Below, piece after piece: positions 1-8,104 of a stretch of DNA of 64,000 nucleotides. The notes under the pieces were generated by a model. That model worked only from the letters and a program-made list of their open reading frames with translations. It made no database searches and had not been told where the DNA came from. How positions within the stretch are numbered: the stretch's first letter is position 1; each line of letters opens with the position of its first letter. The position numbers and the translations under genes are program-made. Source of the DNA: Propionispora hippei DSM 15287 (GTDB lineage Bacteria > Bacillota > Negativicutes > Propionisporales > Propionisporaceae); contig NZ_FQZD01000004.1 of NCBI RefSeq assembly GCF_900141835.1, positions 1 through 64,000 on the forward strand. The letters are read 5' to 3'.

Positions 1-483
1 GTGGCCTTTCCTACAACGGAAGTGCAGCGCTGCATCATCCATCAGATTCGCTCCTCTACGCGGTATGTCTCCTACAAAGATGTCAAACAGTTCACGGCGG
101 ATTTGAAGCCGGTGTACAAGGCTTCGACCGAGGAGACCGCCCTTTCGGCCCTGGATGAATTTGAGGCCAAGTGGGGTGGAAAATACCCGTTGGCCGTAAA
201 GTCCTGGCGGGTTAACTGGAACGAGCTTTCCACGATGTTCAAATACTCGCCGGAAATTCGCAAGCTGATTTACACAACTAACGCCATCGAAAATTTTAAC
301 CGGCAGCTCCGAAAAGTTACCAAGACCAAGAGCGCCTTCGTTTCCGATGACGCTCTCATGAAGATACTGTATTTGACAACTATGAGCATCGTGGATAAGT
401 GGACAATGCCTATTAAAGACTGGGGATCTATCCTGGGCAATCTCTTGATCTTCTTCGGCGACAGAGTAAAGATTACTCTGTAA
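1..483 (+). mobile_element. IS256-family (mutator) transposase, 3' part only
   Basis: The reading frame is open from the first base, so the gene starts outside the window and only about 160 C-terminal residues are seen. The segment with YTTNAIENFNRQLRK around residues 90-105 is the conserved C-terminal block of IS256/mutator DDE transposases and carries the region of the last catalytic acidic residue (the E of AIENFN). DDE transposases cut and join the ends of their own element. The frame ends normally at TAA without an internal stop. A terminator-like hairpin follows about 60 bp later. Whether the copy is intact cannot be judged here. Confidence 0.9.
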
Positions 484-541
484 TTCAGCTCTCGACCTTA
501 TCCTGACATTTGGACTTTACACAAAATTTTACGCGCTACCT

Positions 542-568
542 AAAAGATCGCCGATTGGCGATCTTTTT
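542..568 (+). terminator. Rho-independent terminator after the transposase
   Basis: An 11-bp arm ending in GATCGCC pairs with GGCGATC plus a run of T, with a 4-base GATT loop. The stem is perfect and ends in five T, typical of an intrinsic terminator. It separates the IS remnant from the next gene. Confidence 0.85.
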
Positions 569-625
569 GTATACTTTTATTTGTGTTAAAACAAAATTAC
601 ATTCTCTTTTAAAGAAGGGTTTCTT

Positions 626-1279
626 ATGTCGATAACCAAGCGGTATGGATTGTTTGTTTGCGGTCTTTTTTTTGTATCTTTAGGCATCACTTGTATTATT
701 AAAAGCATGCTTGGCACCGCGCCCATTTCCAGTGCCCCTTATATTTTAAGTTTGCGCTATCCTGTTTCGCTGGGGGCATTTACCTTTATCATTAATATGG
801 TGTTTTTGCTTGGGCAAATAATCATTTTGCGTCGCCAATTTCCCTATATTCAACTGTTGCAAATTCCCATGACAGGCCTGTTTGGCTGTTTTATTGATTT
901 TACGATGTTCCTGCTTAGCAATGTGGCTCCGGCCATGTACCTAGGGAAAATGATTGCTTTATTGCTGGGAATCTGTAGTATGGCATTTGGCATCGCTTTA
1001 GAGATTATCGGCAATGTTGTTATTTTGCCAGGTGAGGGGATTGTTAAGGCTATTGCCACACATTGGAATTTTGAATTTGGCTATACCAAGACCTGCTTCG
1101 ACACCAGTATCGTTCTTTTGGCCGGTTTATTATCCTGGCTTTACTTTGGTGAGCTGCGGGGTATCCGTGAGGGTACTTTGCTTTCGGCGTTGCTTACAGG
1201 TTCTGTAGTACGATTTTTCTTAAAGCATGTAAGCTACGAAAAACAAAATGATGGCAGGTTGAAGGCAAGTGGTCAATAA
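626..1279 (+). CDS. YczE/YitT-like integral membrane protein
   Basis: A 217-residue hydrophobic protein with about five predicted membrane segments, starting almost at the N-terminus (residues about 5-28) and alternating with short loops. It resembles the YczE/YyaS family of Firmicute membrane proteins, whose role is unknown in most cases; in Bacillus YczE affects surfactin production. The motif GTAPISSAPY after the first membrane segment is typical of the family. The start ATG follows AAAGAAGGG at a suitable distance. It sits alone between a terminator and the converging kimA gene, so context gives no job. The family call is by similarity of overall pattern; the function is unknown. Confidence 0.75.
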   Translation: MSITKRYGLFVCGLFFVSLGITCIIKSMLGTAPISSAPYILSLRYPVSLGAFTFIINMVFLLGQIIILRRQFPYIQLLQIPMTGLFGCFIDFTMFLLSNVAPAMYLGKMIALLLGICSMAFGIALEIIGNVVILPGEGIVKAIATHWNFEFGYTKTCFDTSIVLLAGLLSWLYFGELRGIREGTLLSALLTGSVVRFFLKHVSYEKQNDGRLKASGQ

Positions 1280-1355
1280 GATGGCAGTGAACTATTTCTT
1301 TACCGGGAATTCTTGGGATAGGGTAGAAGATAGCAGCATTGATCAGATAAATAAT

Positions 1356-1399
1356 AAAGGTGTTGTCGACGTCTTGCTAGACGCTGACAGCACCTTTTT
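1356..1399. terminator. Terminator hairpin between converging genes
   Basis: AAAGGTGTTGTC pairs with GACAGCACCTTT (one G-T pair), followed by T-rich sequence on the plus strand and AT-rich sequence on the minus strand. It lies between the ends of the YczE-like gene and kimA and probably serves both. Confidence 0.7.
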
Positions 1400-1407
1400 A
1401 TGCTTGC

Positions 1408-3252
1408 TTATTTTGTCAAATGGAACGGAATGGTGGTTACGATAACGTTTTCTTTTAGAATCAGCAGGGTTCGCAAAATCCAGCCTGTCTGATTGTGGAG
1501 GAGCCGGTGCCACCATTTACGGGTTTCAAATTCTGGGATGAGCACGGTGATATAGTCGTTGGGGCCTTTTTTCTCTGCCAGTTCGCTCACGTAGTCGATT
1601 AGCGGCTGGATGACTAAGCGGTAAGGAGAATATAACGTAATCAATTGTACCCCGGGATTCCAGTTATGCCATTTTTCCTGAATCTTTTGTCCTGTTTCTT
1701 CGTCAGTGGCAATATGAAGAGCAATTACCTCTTCACTAATCGATTTGGCATATTTTAAAGTGTGGGCCACTACGCTGGTAGGACTGGCAATTGGCACAAT
1801 AACAATGTTCTTCCCCGGAAATATCTTGGCCGCTATGGCGGGATTGAGTTCTTCCATCGGCAGATGAAGTTGATCGGCCATGTCGTCATAATGCTTACGA
1901 ATTTTTTTAAACATGGTGATCATTAACGGAATAAAGATCAGGACAATCCAAGCGCCATAGAAAAACTTGGTTATACCAATAATTAAAACAACAATGCCGG
2001 TCACAACCGCGCCGATTGCGTTAATGCCGGCCCGAGGCAACCAATAATGGCCGCCTTCCCTTTTCCAGTGGACCACCATGCCGGTTTGAGCGATGGTGAA
2101 GGAAATAAATACACCGATGGCATATAAGGAAATCAAATGTTCCGTATTGCCGTTAAAGGCAACAATCAGAATGCCGGCAACAACACTTAGCAGGATGATG
2201 CCGTTGGAAAAGTTTAGCCGTTCACCTCTTGCTCCTAAATAACGGGGCATATAGCCGTCACGGGCGAGGATGGAAAGCAGCGGCGGCAGACCGTTGAAGG
2301 AAGTATTAGCAGCCAGATACAGCACACCCATCGTGGTGAACTGGATGTAGTAATAAAGCCAGTTGCGTCCGAAGATATCTTCGGCAACTTGGGAGAGCGC
2401 CGTTACACCGTCCTGAGGTAAAATGTGAAAATGCATGATCAAGAAGGAAATACCAATGAACATAAAGCCCAAAATGCCCGACATCCACATCGTAGTGATG
2501 GTGGCGTTGCGAGGCGCAGGGGCTTTAAACATGGGAACACCGTTGGAAATGGCCTCTACCCCGGTCATGGAGCTGCAGCCGTTGGCAAAGGCCCGCAGGA
2601 TTAAAAAGGATATGGTCCAATCCCACTGTTTGGATAGCGATTCAGCCGGGATAACCGGTGCCTGTTGGGTCAGGGCCTGATAAAAGCCTGCAAGCAATAG
2701 GGCAAATATGCCGAAGACAAAGCAGTAAGTAGGAAAGACAAAGGTTGTGGAAGACTCACGGATACCGCGCAAATTAATAAGCATTAAAATACCAAATAGA
2801 ATGATAAGATCGATGGGGACTTCGTAAGGCAGCAGCTCGGGAAACGCTGACATCAGCGCTGCTGTGCCGGCGGAAACACTTACGGCCACGGTAAGGGTAT
2901 AATCGGCAAACAATGCTGCGGCGGCAGTCAGAGCAGGGAATTCGCCCAGATTGTGAATGGCCACCGAATAAGAACCACCACCGCCGGGGTTGGCTTTGCC
3001 GACCTGGACATAAGAGATGGTTACAATAAACAGCAGCACCAGAATGGCCAGAGCAACAGGCCACAGATAACCGTAGGCCATGACTTGAGATGCAGCCAGA
3101 ATAATCATGATCTGTTCCGGACCGTAGGCCACTGAGGAAAGCGCATCTGAGGAAAAAATAGCTAAAGCCTTCAGCTTGGAAAGCTTTTCATGGGCCATTT
3201 CTTGATTGTGCAGCGGCTTACCGATCAGCAGGCGCCTGAGCAAACGCATCAT
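1408..3252 (-). CDS. kimA: KimA-type high-affinity potassium transporter (APC superfamily)
   Basis: A 614-residue membrane protein close in length and sequence pattern to Bacillus subtilis KimA (formerly YdaO), a proton-coupled K+ importer whose cytoplasmic C-terminal domain is inhibited by c-di-AMP. Visible landmarks are SSDALSSVAYGPEQI near residue 34, TGVEAISNGVP near residue 233, about 12 membrane segments up to residue 450, then a soluble C-terminal domain with NIVIVPIASPTSVV and a terminal FHLTK. ATG starts at 3252 with GGAGG about 12 bases upstream, a rather long spacing. The transcript has a long structured leader with a terminator (see 3304-3470). In Bacillus this gene is under a c-di-AMP riboswitch; the leader here looks different. 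Family assignment is firm, ion specificity is inferred from the family. Confidence 0.9.
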   Translation of the reverse strand: MMRLLRRLLIGKPLHNQEMAHEKLSKLKALAIFSSDALSSVAYGPEQIMIILAASQVMAYGYLWPVALAILVLLFIVTISYVQVGKANPGGGGSYSVAIHNLGEFPALTAAAALFADYTLTVAVSVSAGTAALMSAFPELLPYEVPIDLIILFGILMLINLRGIRESSTTFVFPTYCFVFGIFALLLAGFYQALTQQAPVIPAESLSKQWDWTISFLILRAFANGCSSMTGVEAISNGVPMFKAPAPRNATITTMWMSGILGFMFIGISFLIMHFHILPQDGVTALSQVAEDIFGRNWLYYYIQFTTMGVLYLAANTSFNGLPPLLSILARDGYMPRYLGARGERLNFSNGIILLSVVAGILIVAFNGNTEHLISLYAIGVFISFTIAQTGMVVHWKREGGHYWLPRAGINAIGAVVTGIVVLIIGITKFFYGAWIVLIFIPLMITMFKKIRKHYDDMADQLHLPMEELNPAIAAKIFPGKNIVIVPIASPTSVVAHTLKYAKSISEEVIALHIATDEETGQKIQEKWHNWNPGVQLITLYSPYRLVIQPLIDYVSELAEKKGPNDYITVLIPEFETRKWWHRLLHNQTGWILRTLLILKENVIVTTIPFHLTK

Positions 3253-3303
3253 AGGATAGATCTACCTCCAAATTCTAGTATGTACGTAATAGGATAAAAT
3301 ACT

Positions 3304-3337
3304 ATAAAAACAAAAAAGAAGACCTACAAGCGGTCTC
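3304..3337 (-). terminator. Leader terminator (attenuator) upstream of kimA
   Basis: Read on the minus strand, AGACC (3324-3320 region) and GGTCT form a short stem with a 7-base loop, followed by TTC and a long T run. It lies between the kimA promoter and its start codon, so it would stop transcription before the gene unless prevented. An alternative pairing of ACAAG (3347-3343) with CTTGT (3330-3326) would break this stem and could act as antiterminator. Confidence 0.7.
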
Positions 3338-3338
3338 G

Positions 3339-3460
3339 TGCCCTTGTTTTGGCTTTGCGAAGGCAGATGGCGGTGGAATGACAAGGAAACATTCCATGCC
3401 TAGGCAGGATTCCCTCCTGAAACGTAACCCCTTCGCAATGAAATTGGCTCATCTCATAAG
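3339..3460 (-). ncRNA. Structured 5' leader of kimA, riboswitch candidate of unknown class
   Basis: On the minus strand a 9-bp helix (TTGCGAAGG at 3438-3430 with CCTTCGCAA at 3363-3355) closes a junction. Inside are a hairpin CAGGA/TCCTG with GGGAA loop and a second, longer hairpin built on GGAATG/CATTCC extended by GGC/GCC. This multi-branched fold, followed by a terminator, is the layout of a transcriptional riboswitch. The conserved blocks of the ydaO c-di-AMP class (for example CCCGACAGCTAAC) are not present, nor those of the M-box. The leader is certain as a fold in the sequence; ligand and class are unknown. Confidence 0.6.
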
Positions 3461-3464
3461 ATCA

Positions 3465-3492
3465 ATTATAGCGGATTGGCGCAATAAAGAAA
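3465..3492 (-). promoter_or_regulatory. Putative promoter of kimA
   Basis: On the minus strand TATAAT (3470-3465) is a perfect -10 box; TTTCTT (3492-3487) lies 16 bases upstream as a weak -35. Transcription would start near 3458, just before the structured leader. Confidence 0.55.
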
Positions 3493-3610
3493 GTTCTGTT
3501 TAATGCCATTAGACTGAATGGCATGCTTTGGCAAGATTAATTTTGATAAGGTTATCCGCTCTCTTGATCTTTTGTCAGTTTTCGCTGGTTTTTGAGGAAT
3601 TATACCATGA

Positions 3611-3760
3611 TAGTGGTCTGTCTGCTCTTAAATCATAATGATTTTACGAACCCTTTTCACAATGCTTATTGTCTATGCCCGAGAGATGAATCTTTCATAT
3701 CGCCCTTTCGATAAAATTCCAGCGAATTATTTATGCTTTGAAAATAGACAGACCACCTAG
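3611..3760. repeat. Intergenic palindromic repeat, class II copy 1
   Basis: Termini GTGGTCTGTCT (3613-3623) and AGACAGACCAC (3746-3756) are perfect inverted copies, with CTAG after the right end. The interior shares with the other class II copies a block in the order TGCTT-TGT, a CTAT/ATCG-type mini-palindrome, a CGCC block and a final TT(T)AYGCTTT. It lies between the Cys-Pro-rich gene and the kimA promoter. Confidence 0.75.
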
Positions 3761-3843
3761 AAGGTGTTGTTTTGTTTTTCCCGTAGTAAGTTGCTTTGGG
3801 AATGTAAAAGATGAGGTGAGCAGGCAAGAACGTTCACCCGGTA

Positions 3844-4380
3844 TTAACGGGGCTTGCAAGTATTGGGCGGACAGGGTCGCGGCGGACAGGGCCGTGGGAA
3901 GCACATTTGCGGATTGCAGGGACGGGGCGGACAAGGCAGCGGAAAACAAGGCCGCGGCGGACAAGGGCGTGGGAAGCAAACTTGCGGATTGCAGGGACGG
4001 GGTGGACAGGGCAGTGGAAAACAAGGCCGCGGTGGACAGGGGCGCGGGAGACAAACCTGTGGATTGCAAGGACGGGGTGGACAAGGCAGCGGAAAACAAG
4101 GGCGTGGTGGGCAAGGACGGGGGAGGCAAGGTGTACTGGTGGGAAAACAGCCAATAAGACGTTCATCCGCAGAGGAACTGTCATCAGTCGTTTCAGCGGT
4201 ATCGTTATTATCATAAGGAGTATCCAAAGTTGTCTCACTGTGGGAGACCTGATTACCCCCCGTATCTCCCGACGCACTTAACTCGTCCCGGTCAACCGGT
4301 GGTGTTTCCGTGTCCCAATCTATCAGTTCAGGGGAAGCCCATTTTGGCCGTTTGTAATTATCTTTTTCACTGTCAGACAC
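3844..4380 (-). CDS. Cys-Pro repeat protein with a cysteine every five residues
   Basis: A 178-residue protein with two parts. Residues 1-75 are acidic and polar with no signal peptide. From about residue 77 to the end the sequence is built of pentapeptides C-x-P-x-P (such as CPPRP, CFPLP, CNPQV), arranged in three imperfect 25-residue units plus a partial one; 20 cysteines are present and 18 consecutive intervals are exactly five residues. GTG start at 4380 is preceded by AAGGAGG about 10 bases away, which supports expression on this strand rather than the long overlapping frames on the plus strand. I do not recognise a family with known function. A spore-coat or metal-binding role would suit such a cysteine lattice but is only a guess. 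Confidence 0.75.
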   Translation of the reverse strand: MSDSEKDNYKRPKWASPELIDWDTETPPVDRDELSASGDTGGNQVSHSETTLDTPYDNNDTAETTDDSSSADERLIGCFPTSTPCLPRPCPPRPCFPLPCPPRPCNPQVCLPRPCPPRPCFPLPCPPRPCNPQVCFPRPCPPRPCFPLPCPPRPCNPQMCFPRPCPPRPCPPNTCKPR

Positions 4381-4753
4381 AGCTATCGCGCCTCCTTAAC
4401 AGGTTGTGAGTCATTCTGTTGTCTTTCTATTGCTATTATATGGTATGCTGGTAAGCGCTAGGGCGTGAAAAGAAAATGGCAGCTTATGTTGACAAATATA
4501 TCGTCCGGTGGTAAGATAACTGATATTTCCAGCAGCGGAATAAGATTGCTGACTGAAGTGTGATCGGTCCCATGCTAAATAATTATCCTCAGCAGTTGTT
4601 ACTGCTGGGGCTTAGTGCGTATATTGTCTTTATTATCTAATTGTGATATGATAAGATGAATAGCGTGCTAAGTTTGGATTGATACTAAATTTGGCAATAC
4701 TAATCTTACTAGACGGCAATGTCCGAAAACTACATAGGGAGGATCAATATATA
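4381..4753. other. Intergenic region between the Cys-Pro gene and tig
   Basis: Contains the ribosome binding site of the Cys-Pro gene at its left edge, a hairpin CCTCAGCAG/CTGCTGGGG at 4587-4610, and the tig promoter. No further gene is seen. Confidence 0.6.
4624..4652 (+). promoter_or_regulatory. Promoter of tig
   Basis: TTGTCT (4624-4629) and TATGAT (4647-4652) are separated by 17 bases, a good match to a housekeeping sigma-A promoter, about 100 bp upstream of the tig start. Confidence 0.6.
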
Positions 4754-6043
4754 ATGAAAGTGAACGCAGAAAAAATAGACAAACATAAGGTCGTTTTGGA
4801 AATGGAGATACCGCAACCAGAGGTATCAAAAGCCCTGGATAAGGCGTATCATAAATTAGCGAATCAAGTGAACATCCCAGGCTTTCGTAAAGGGAAAGTG
4901 CCACGCAGCATTTTGGAAAAACGCATCGGCAAAGAAGCTTTATTGGATGAAGCTTTTGAAATTGTGGCTCCGCGCTTCTATGCCCAGGCACTTCAAGAGC
5001 AGGGCATTGAGCCGGTAGGCCGCCCGCAAATCGACGTGGTTACACTGCAGGAAGATCAACCGCTAGTGTTTAAAGCTACAGTGATTGCCAAACCGGAAGT
5101 AGTACTTGGTGAATACAAGGGCTTAAAGGTAGAACAGCCGGCCGCCGAGGTTTCGGAAGAACAGATTAGCAACCATTTGGAATCGCTGCGCAGCCGCCAT
5201 GCCAGAATGGTAGTGGCTGAGGGAGCGGAACTGCAAAATGGCGACTTTGCTATTATTGATTTTGAAGGTTTTGTGGATGGAGCTCCGTTTAACGGCGGCG
5301 CAGGCAAGGCCTATCCGTTGGAAATCGGCTCAGGCAGTTTTATTCCCGGCTTTGAAGAGCAACTGATCGGTGCGAAAGCCGGTGAAGAACGGGAGGTAAA
5401 TGTCAGCTTCCCGGAAGATTATCATGTGGCCGAACTGGCAGGCAAACCGGCTCTGTTCAAGGTTACCGTGCAGGACGTAAAACGGAAAGAATTGCCGGAA
5501 TTGGACGATGAGTTCGTAAAAGACGTAAGTGAATTTGAAAATATAGAGGAATTAAAGGCTGATATCAAGAATAAGTTAGAGAAGGCTGCGCAGGAAAAAG
5601 CCGAAAGCGATTTTAAAAATGCGGCTGTGAAACAGGCGGTAGATGCTGTAACTGTTGATATTCCGGACATTATGGTTGAGGACCGCATTGATCATATGAT
5701 CGAGGATCTGAACGTTAATTTGCAAAATCGCGGCATGCAGCTTGATAAATATTTGGAATATGTAAAAATGGATATGGATACGCTAAGGCAGAACTACCGT
5801 GAATCGGCTGCCATTAATGTGAAGACCGATTTGATGTTGGAAGCCATCGCCAAAGAAGAAAAACTGGACGTTACCGCAGAAGATATGCAGGTTGAAGTCG
5901 CCCTGCTGGCTGAAACGTATCAGGCAAAAGCTGCTGATGTAGCTAAAATTATTCGTGAACAGGGTAGAATGGACGCTCTGGCCGGTTCCATCGTGCGTAA
6001 AAAAGCGGCTAATATTATTATCGAAAGTGCGGTAAAAGCTTAG
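4754..6043 (+). CDS. tig: Trigger factor, ribosome-associated chaperone
   Basis: A 429-residue protein of the usual trigger factor length. It binds next to the ribosomal exit tunnel and shields nascent chains. The N-terminal domain carries the ribosome-binding signature GFRKGKVPRSI at about residues 43-53; a central FKBP-type peptidyl-prolyl isomerase domain (about 150-245, with GDFAIIDFEGFVDG) and the helical C-terminal domain follow. The frame is open further upstream, but ATG 4754 preceded by GGGAGG gives the family's normal N-terminus (MKVNAEKIDKHK). It heads the tig-clpP-clpX group, the standard order in Firmicutes. Confidence 0.97.
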   Translation: MKVNAEKIDKHKVVLEMEIPQPEVSKALDKAYHKLANQVNIPGFRKGKVPRSILEKRIGKEALLDEAFEIVAPRFYAQALQEQGIEPVGRPQIDVVTLQEDQPLVFKATVIAKPEVVLGEYKGLKVEQPAAEVSEEQISNHLESLRSRHARMVVAEGAELQNGDFAIIDFEGFVDGAPFNGGAGKAYPLEIGSGSFIPGFEEQLIGAKAGEEREVNVSFPEDYHVAELAGKPALFKVTVQDVKRKELPELDDEFVKDVSEFENIEELKADIKNKLEKAAQEKAESDFKNAAVKQAVDAVTVDIPDIMVEDRIDHMIEDLNVNLQNRGMQLDKYLEYVKMDMDTLRQNYRESAAINVKTDLMLEAIAKEEKLDVTAEDMQVEVALLAETYQAKAADVAKIIREQGRMDALAGSIVRKKAANIIIESAVKA

Positions 6044-6118
6044 TTTTTGCTAATGTACGCGTGCCAAAACCGGAAGTTGATTCCGTCAGATACTCTGTCT
6101 TGAATCGAGGTGTTAGTT

Positions 6119-6712
6119 ATGAGTTTCGTTCCAATTGTTGTTGAACAGTCTAATCGTGGTGAACGGGCCTACGATATTTATTCCAGACTGTTGAAAGACC
6201 GTATTATTTTTCTGGGCGGTCCGATTGATGACCAAGTTGCCAATTTGATTATTGCTCAGCTATTGTTTTTAGAATCGGAAGATCCGGATAAGGATATTCA
6301 TCTTTATATCAACAGCCCCGGCGGTGTGGTTACAGCCGGACTGGCTATTTATGACACCATGCAGTATATTAAACCGGATGTTTCCACGATTTGTTTAGGC
6401 TCGGCCGCCAGCATGGGAGCGTTGCTCCTAAGTGCCGGTGCGAAAGGGAAGCGGTTTGCGCTGCCTTACGCCCGCATTATGATTCATCAGCCCCTGGGCG
6501 GTGCGCAAGGTCAGGCTACCGATATTGAAATTCACGCCCGTGAAATTTTACGTTTGCGTGAAACCCTGAATGGGATACTGGTGCACCATACTGGCCAGCC
6601 GTTAGAAAAAATTGGGCAGGATACTGAGCGTGATTTCTTTATGTCCAGTGAACAGGCAAAAGCTTATGGCCTCATTGATTCTGTCATTACAAGGGAGGCC
6701 CGGCATAAGTAG
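6119..6712 (+). CDS. clpP: ATP-dependent Clp protease proteolytic subunit
   Basis: A 197-residue serine protease subunit that forms the double-heptamer barrel fed by ClpX. The catalytic triad is visible as Ser98 (in GSAASMGA), His123 (in MIHQP) and Asp172 (in DTERDFF). ATG 6119 is chosen over the upstream GTG 6110 because GAGG at 6107-6110 sits at the right distance and the protein then starts with the typical short propeptide [10 protein letters not shown]. It lies between tig and clpX on the same strand with short gaps and is likely cotranscribed. Confidence 0.97.
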   Translation: MSFVPIVVEQSNRGERAYDIYSRLLKDRIIFLGGPIDDQVANLIIAQLLFLESEDPDKDIHLYINSPGGVVTAGLAIYDTMQYIKPDVSTICLGSAASMGALLLSAGAKGKRFALPYARIMIHQPLGGAQGQATDIEIHAREILRLRETLNGILVHHTGQPLEKIGQDTERDFFMSSEQAKAYGLIDSVITREARHK

Positions 6713-6735
6713 GGCCCAATTAGAGAGGTGATAGA

Positions 6736-7998
6736 ATGTTAAAATTTGGGGATGACAAGAGTCAGTTGAAGTGCTCCTTCTGCGGGAAACTGCAGGAACA
6801 AGTTAAAAAGTTGGTAGCCGGACCCGGAGTATATATTTGTGATGAGTGCATTGAACTGTGCAATGAGATTATTGAGGAAGAGCTGAGTGATGACGTAGAA
6901 CTGGAACTGCGTGATATCCCTAAGCCTAAGCAGATAAAGGATATTCTTGACCAGTATGTCATAGGGCAGGATGATGCTAAGAAGTCTCTGTCTGTGGCTG
7001 TATACAATCACTATAAACGGGTCAACCTCGGTTCCAAGATGGATGATGTGGAACTGCAAAAATCCAACATCGTTATGCTTGGGCCCACCGGCAGCGGCAA
7101 GACTCTACTGGCTCAGACGCTGGCTAAAATATTGAACGTGCCCTTTGCTATTGCCGATGCTACTTCCCTGACGGAAGCCGGATATGTGGGAGAGGATGTG
7201 GAAAACATTCTTTTAAAACTTATTCAGGCGGCCGATTATGATGTGGAGAAGGCCGAAAAGGGAATCGTTTATATTGATGAAATTGATAAAATTGCCCGCA
7301 AATCCGAAAATCCTTCTATTACCCGCGATGTTTCAGGCGAGGGTGTACAACAGGCGCTCTTGAAAATTTTAGAAGGCACGGTAGCTAGCGTACCGCCGCA
7401 AGGCGGGCGCAAACATCCGCATCAGGAGTTTATTCAGATTGATACTACGAATATCCTCTTTATCTGCGGCGGTGCCTTTGACGGTATTGATAAAATCATC
7501 AGTTCCCGTACCGGTAAAAAGACAATGGGTTTCGGTGCGGAAGTTACCAGTAAGGACAAGAAAAAATTCGGTGAAGTTCTGCGCAGCATCCTGCCGGAGG
7601 ATTTACTGCGATTCGGCTTGATTCCTGAATTCGTAGGGCGTCTGCCGGTCATTGTTACCTTGGACGCACTGGATGAGGAAGCCTTGATCCGGATCTTGCT
7701 GGAACCCAAGAATGCGCTGGTAAAACAATACCAGAAGTTCCTGGAAATGGACAATGTGCAATTGGAATTCAAGGAAGATGCGTTGCGCTCCATCGCGACG
7801 GAAGCCTTGAAGCGAAACACAGGCGCTCGCGGGTTGCGGGCCATTATTGAAGGAATTATGCGCAATGTCATGTATGAAGTGCCATCGCGTACCGATATTA
7901 CCAAATGCACGGTTACCAAGGAAGTGGTCCTGAACAAGGAAGAACCGATTCTGGTGACCAGTGAACGTAAAAACAAGAAGAAAGAAGAGTCTGCTTAA
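6736..7998 (+). CDS. clpX: ClpX unfoldase, ATP-binding subunit of Clp protease
   Basis: A 420-residue AAA+ protein that unfolds substrates and threads them into ClpP. The N-terminal zinc-binding domain has Cys13, Cys16, Cys35 and Cys38. Walker A is GPTGSGKT near residue 120, Walker B IVYIDEID near 180, and the arginine-rich sensor region [19 protein letters not shown] follows. The length matches the family. GAGGTG precedes the ATG. A strong terminator directly follows, so tig, clpP and clpX form one unit. Confidence 0.97.
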   Translation: MLKFGDDKSQLKCSFCGKLQEQVKKLVAGPGVYICDECIELCNEIIEEELSDDVELELRDIPKPKQIKDILDQYVIGQDDAKKSLSVAVYNHYKRVNLGSKMDDVELQKSNIVMLGPTGSGKTLLAQTLAKILNVPFAIADATSLTEAGYVGEDVENILLKLIQAADYDVEKAEKGIVYIDEIDKIARKSENPSITRDVSGEGVQQALLKILEGTVASVPPQGGRKHPHQEFIQIDTTNILFICGGAFDGIDKIISSRTGKKTMGFGAEVTSKDKKKFGEVLRSILPEDLLRFGLIPEFVGRLPVIVTLDALDEEALIRILLEPKNALVKQYQKFLEMDNVQLEFKEDALRSIATEALKRNTGARGLRAIIEGIMRNVMYEVPSRTDITKCTVTKEVVLNKEEPILVTSERKNKKKEESA

Positions 7999-8023
7999 GA
8001 GGAGAGATCATCTCCTCTTTTTT
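7997..8023 (+). terminator. Terminator after clpX
   Basis: AAGAGGAGA pairs with TCTCCTCTT around a 5-base loop, followed by a T run; it begins at the clpX stop codon. Confidence 0.9.
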
Positions 8024-8104
8024 GTTGCCTTTTTCCCGGATAAAATCATGTGGTCTGCCTATACTAAAAGCATGAGAAAAGCTGTGGAGGGAGGTTGACG
8101 TTTA

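Noticed and set aside
3339-3460. c-di-AMP (ydaO) riboswitch or M-box upstream of kimA
   Set aside because: The conserved blocks of these classes could not be found on either strand, so the leader is left as unclassified.
3860-4140. Possible CRISPR or tandem DNA repeat
   Set aside because: The 75-bp periodicity is explained by the protein-coding repeats; there are no unique spacers.
3738-4281. Several long open frames on the plus strand and in the other minus frames across the Cys-Pro gene
   Set aside because: They are shadows created by the GC-rich 75-bp repeats. Only the frame at 3844-4380 on the minus strand has a strong AAGGAGG site and a coherent protein.
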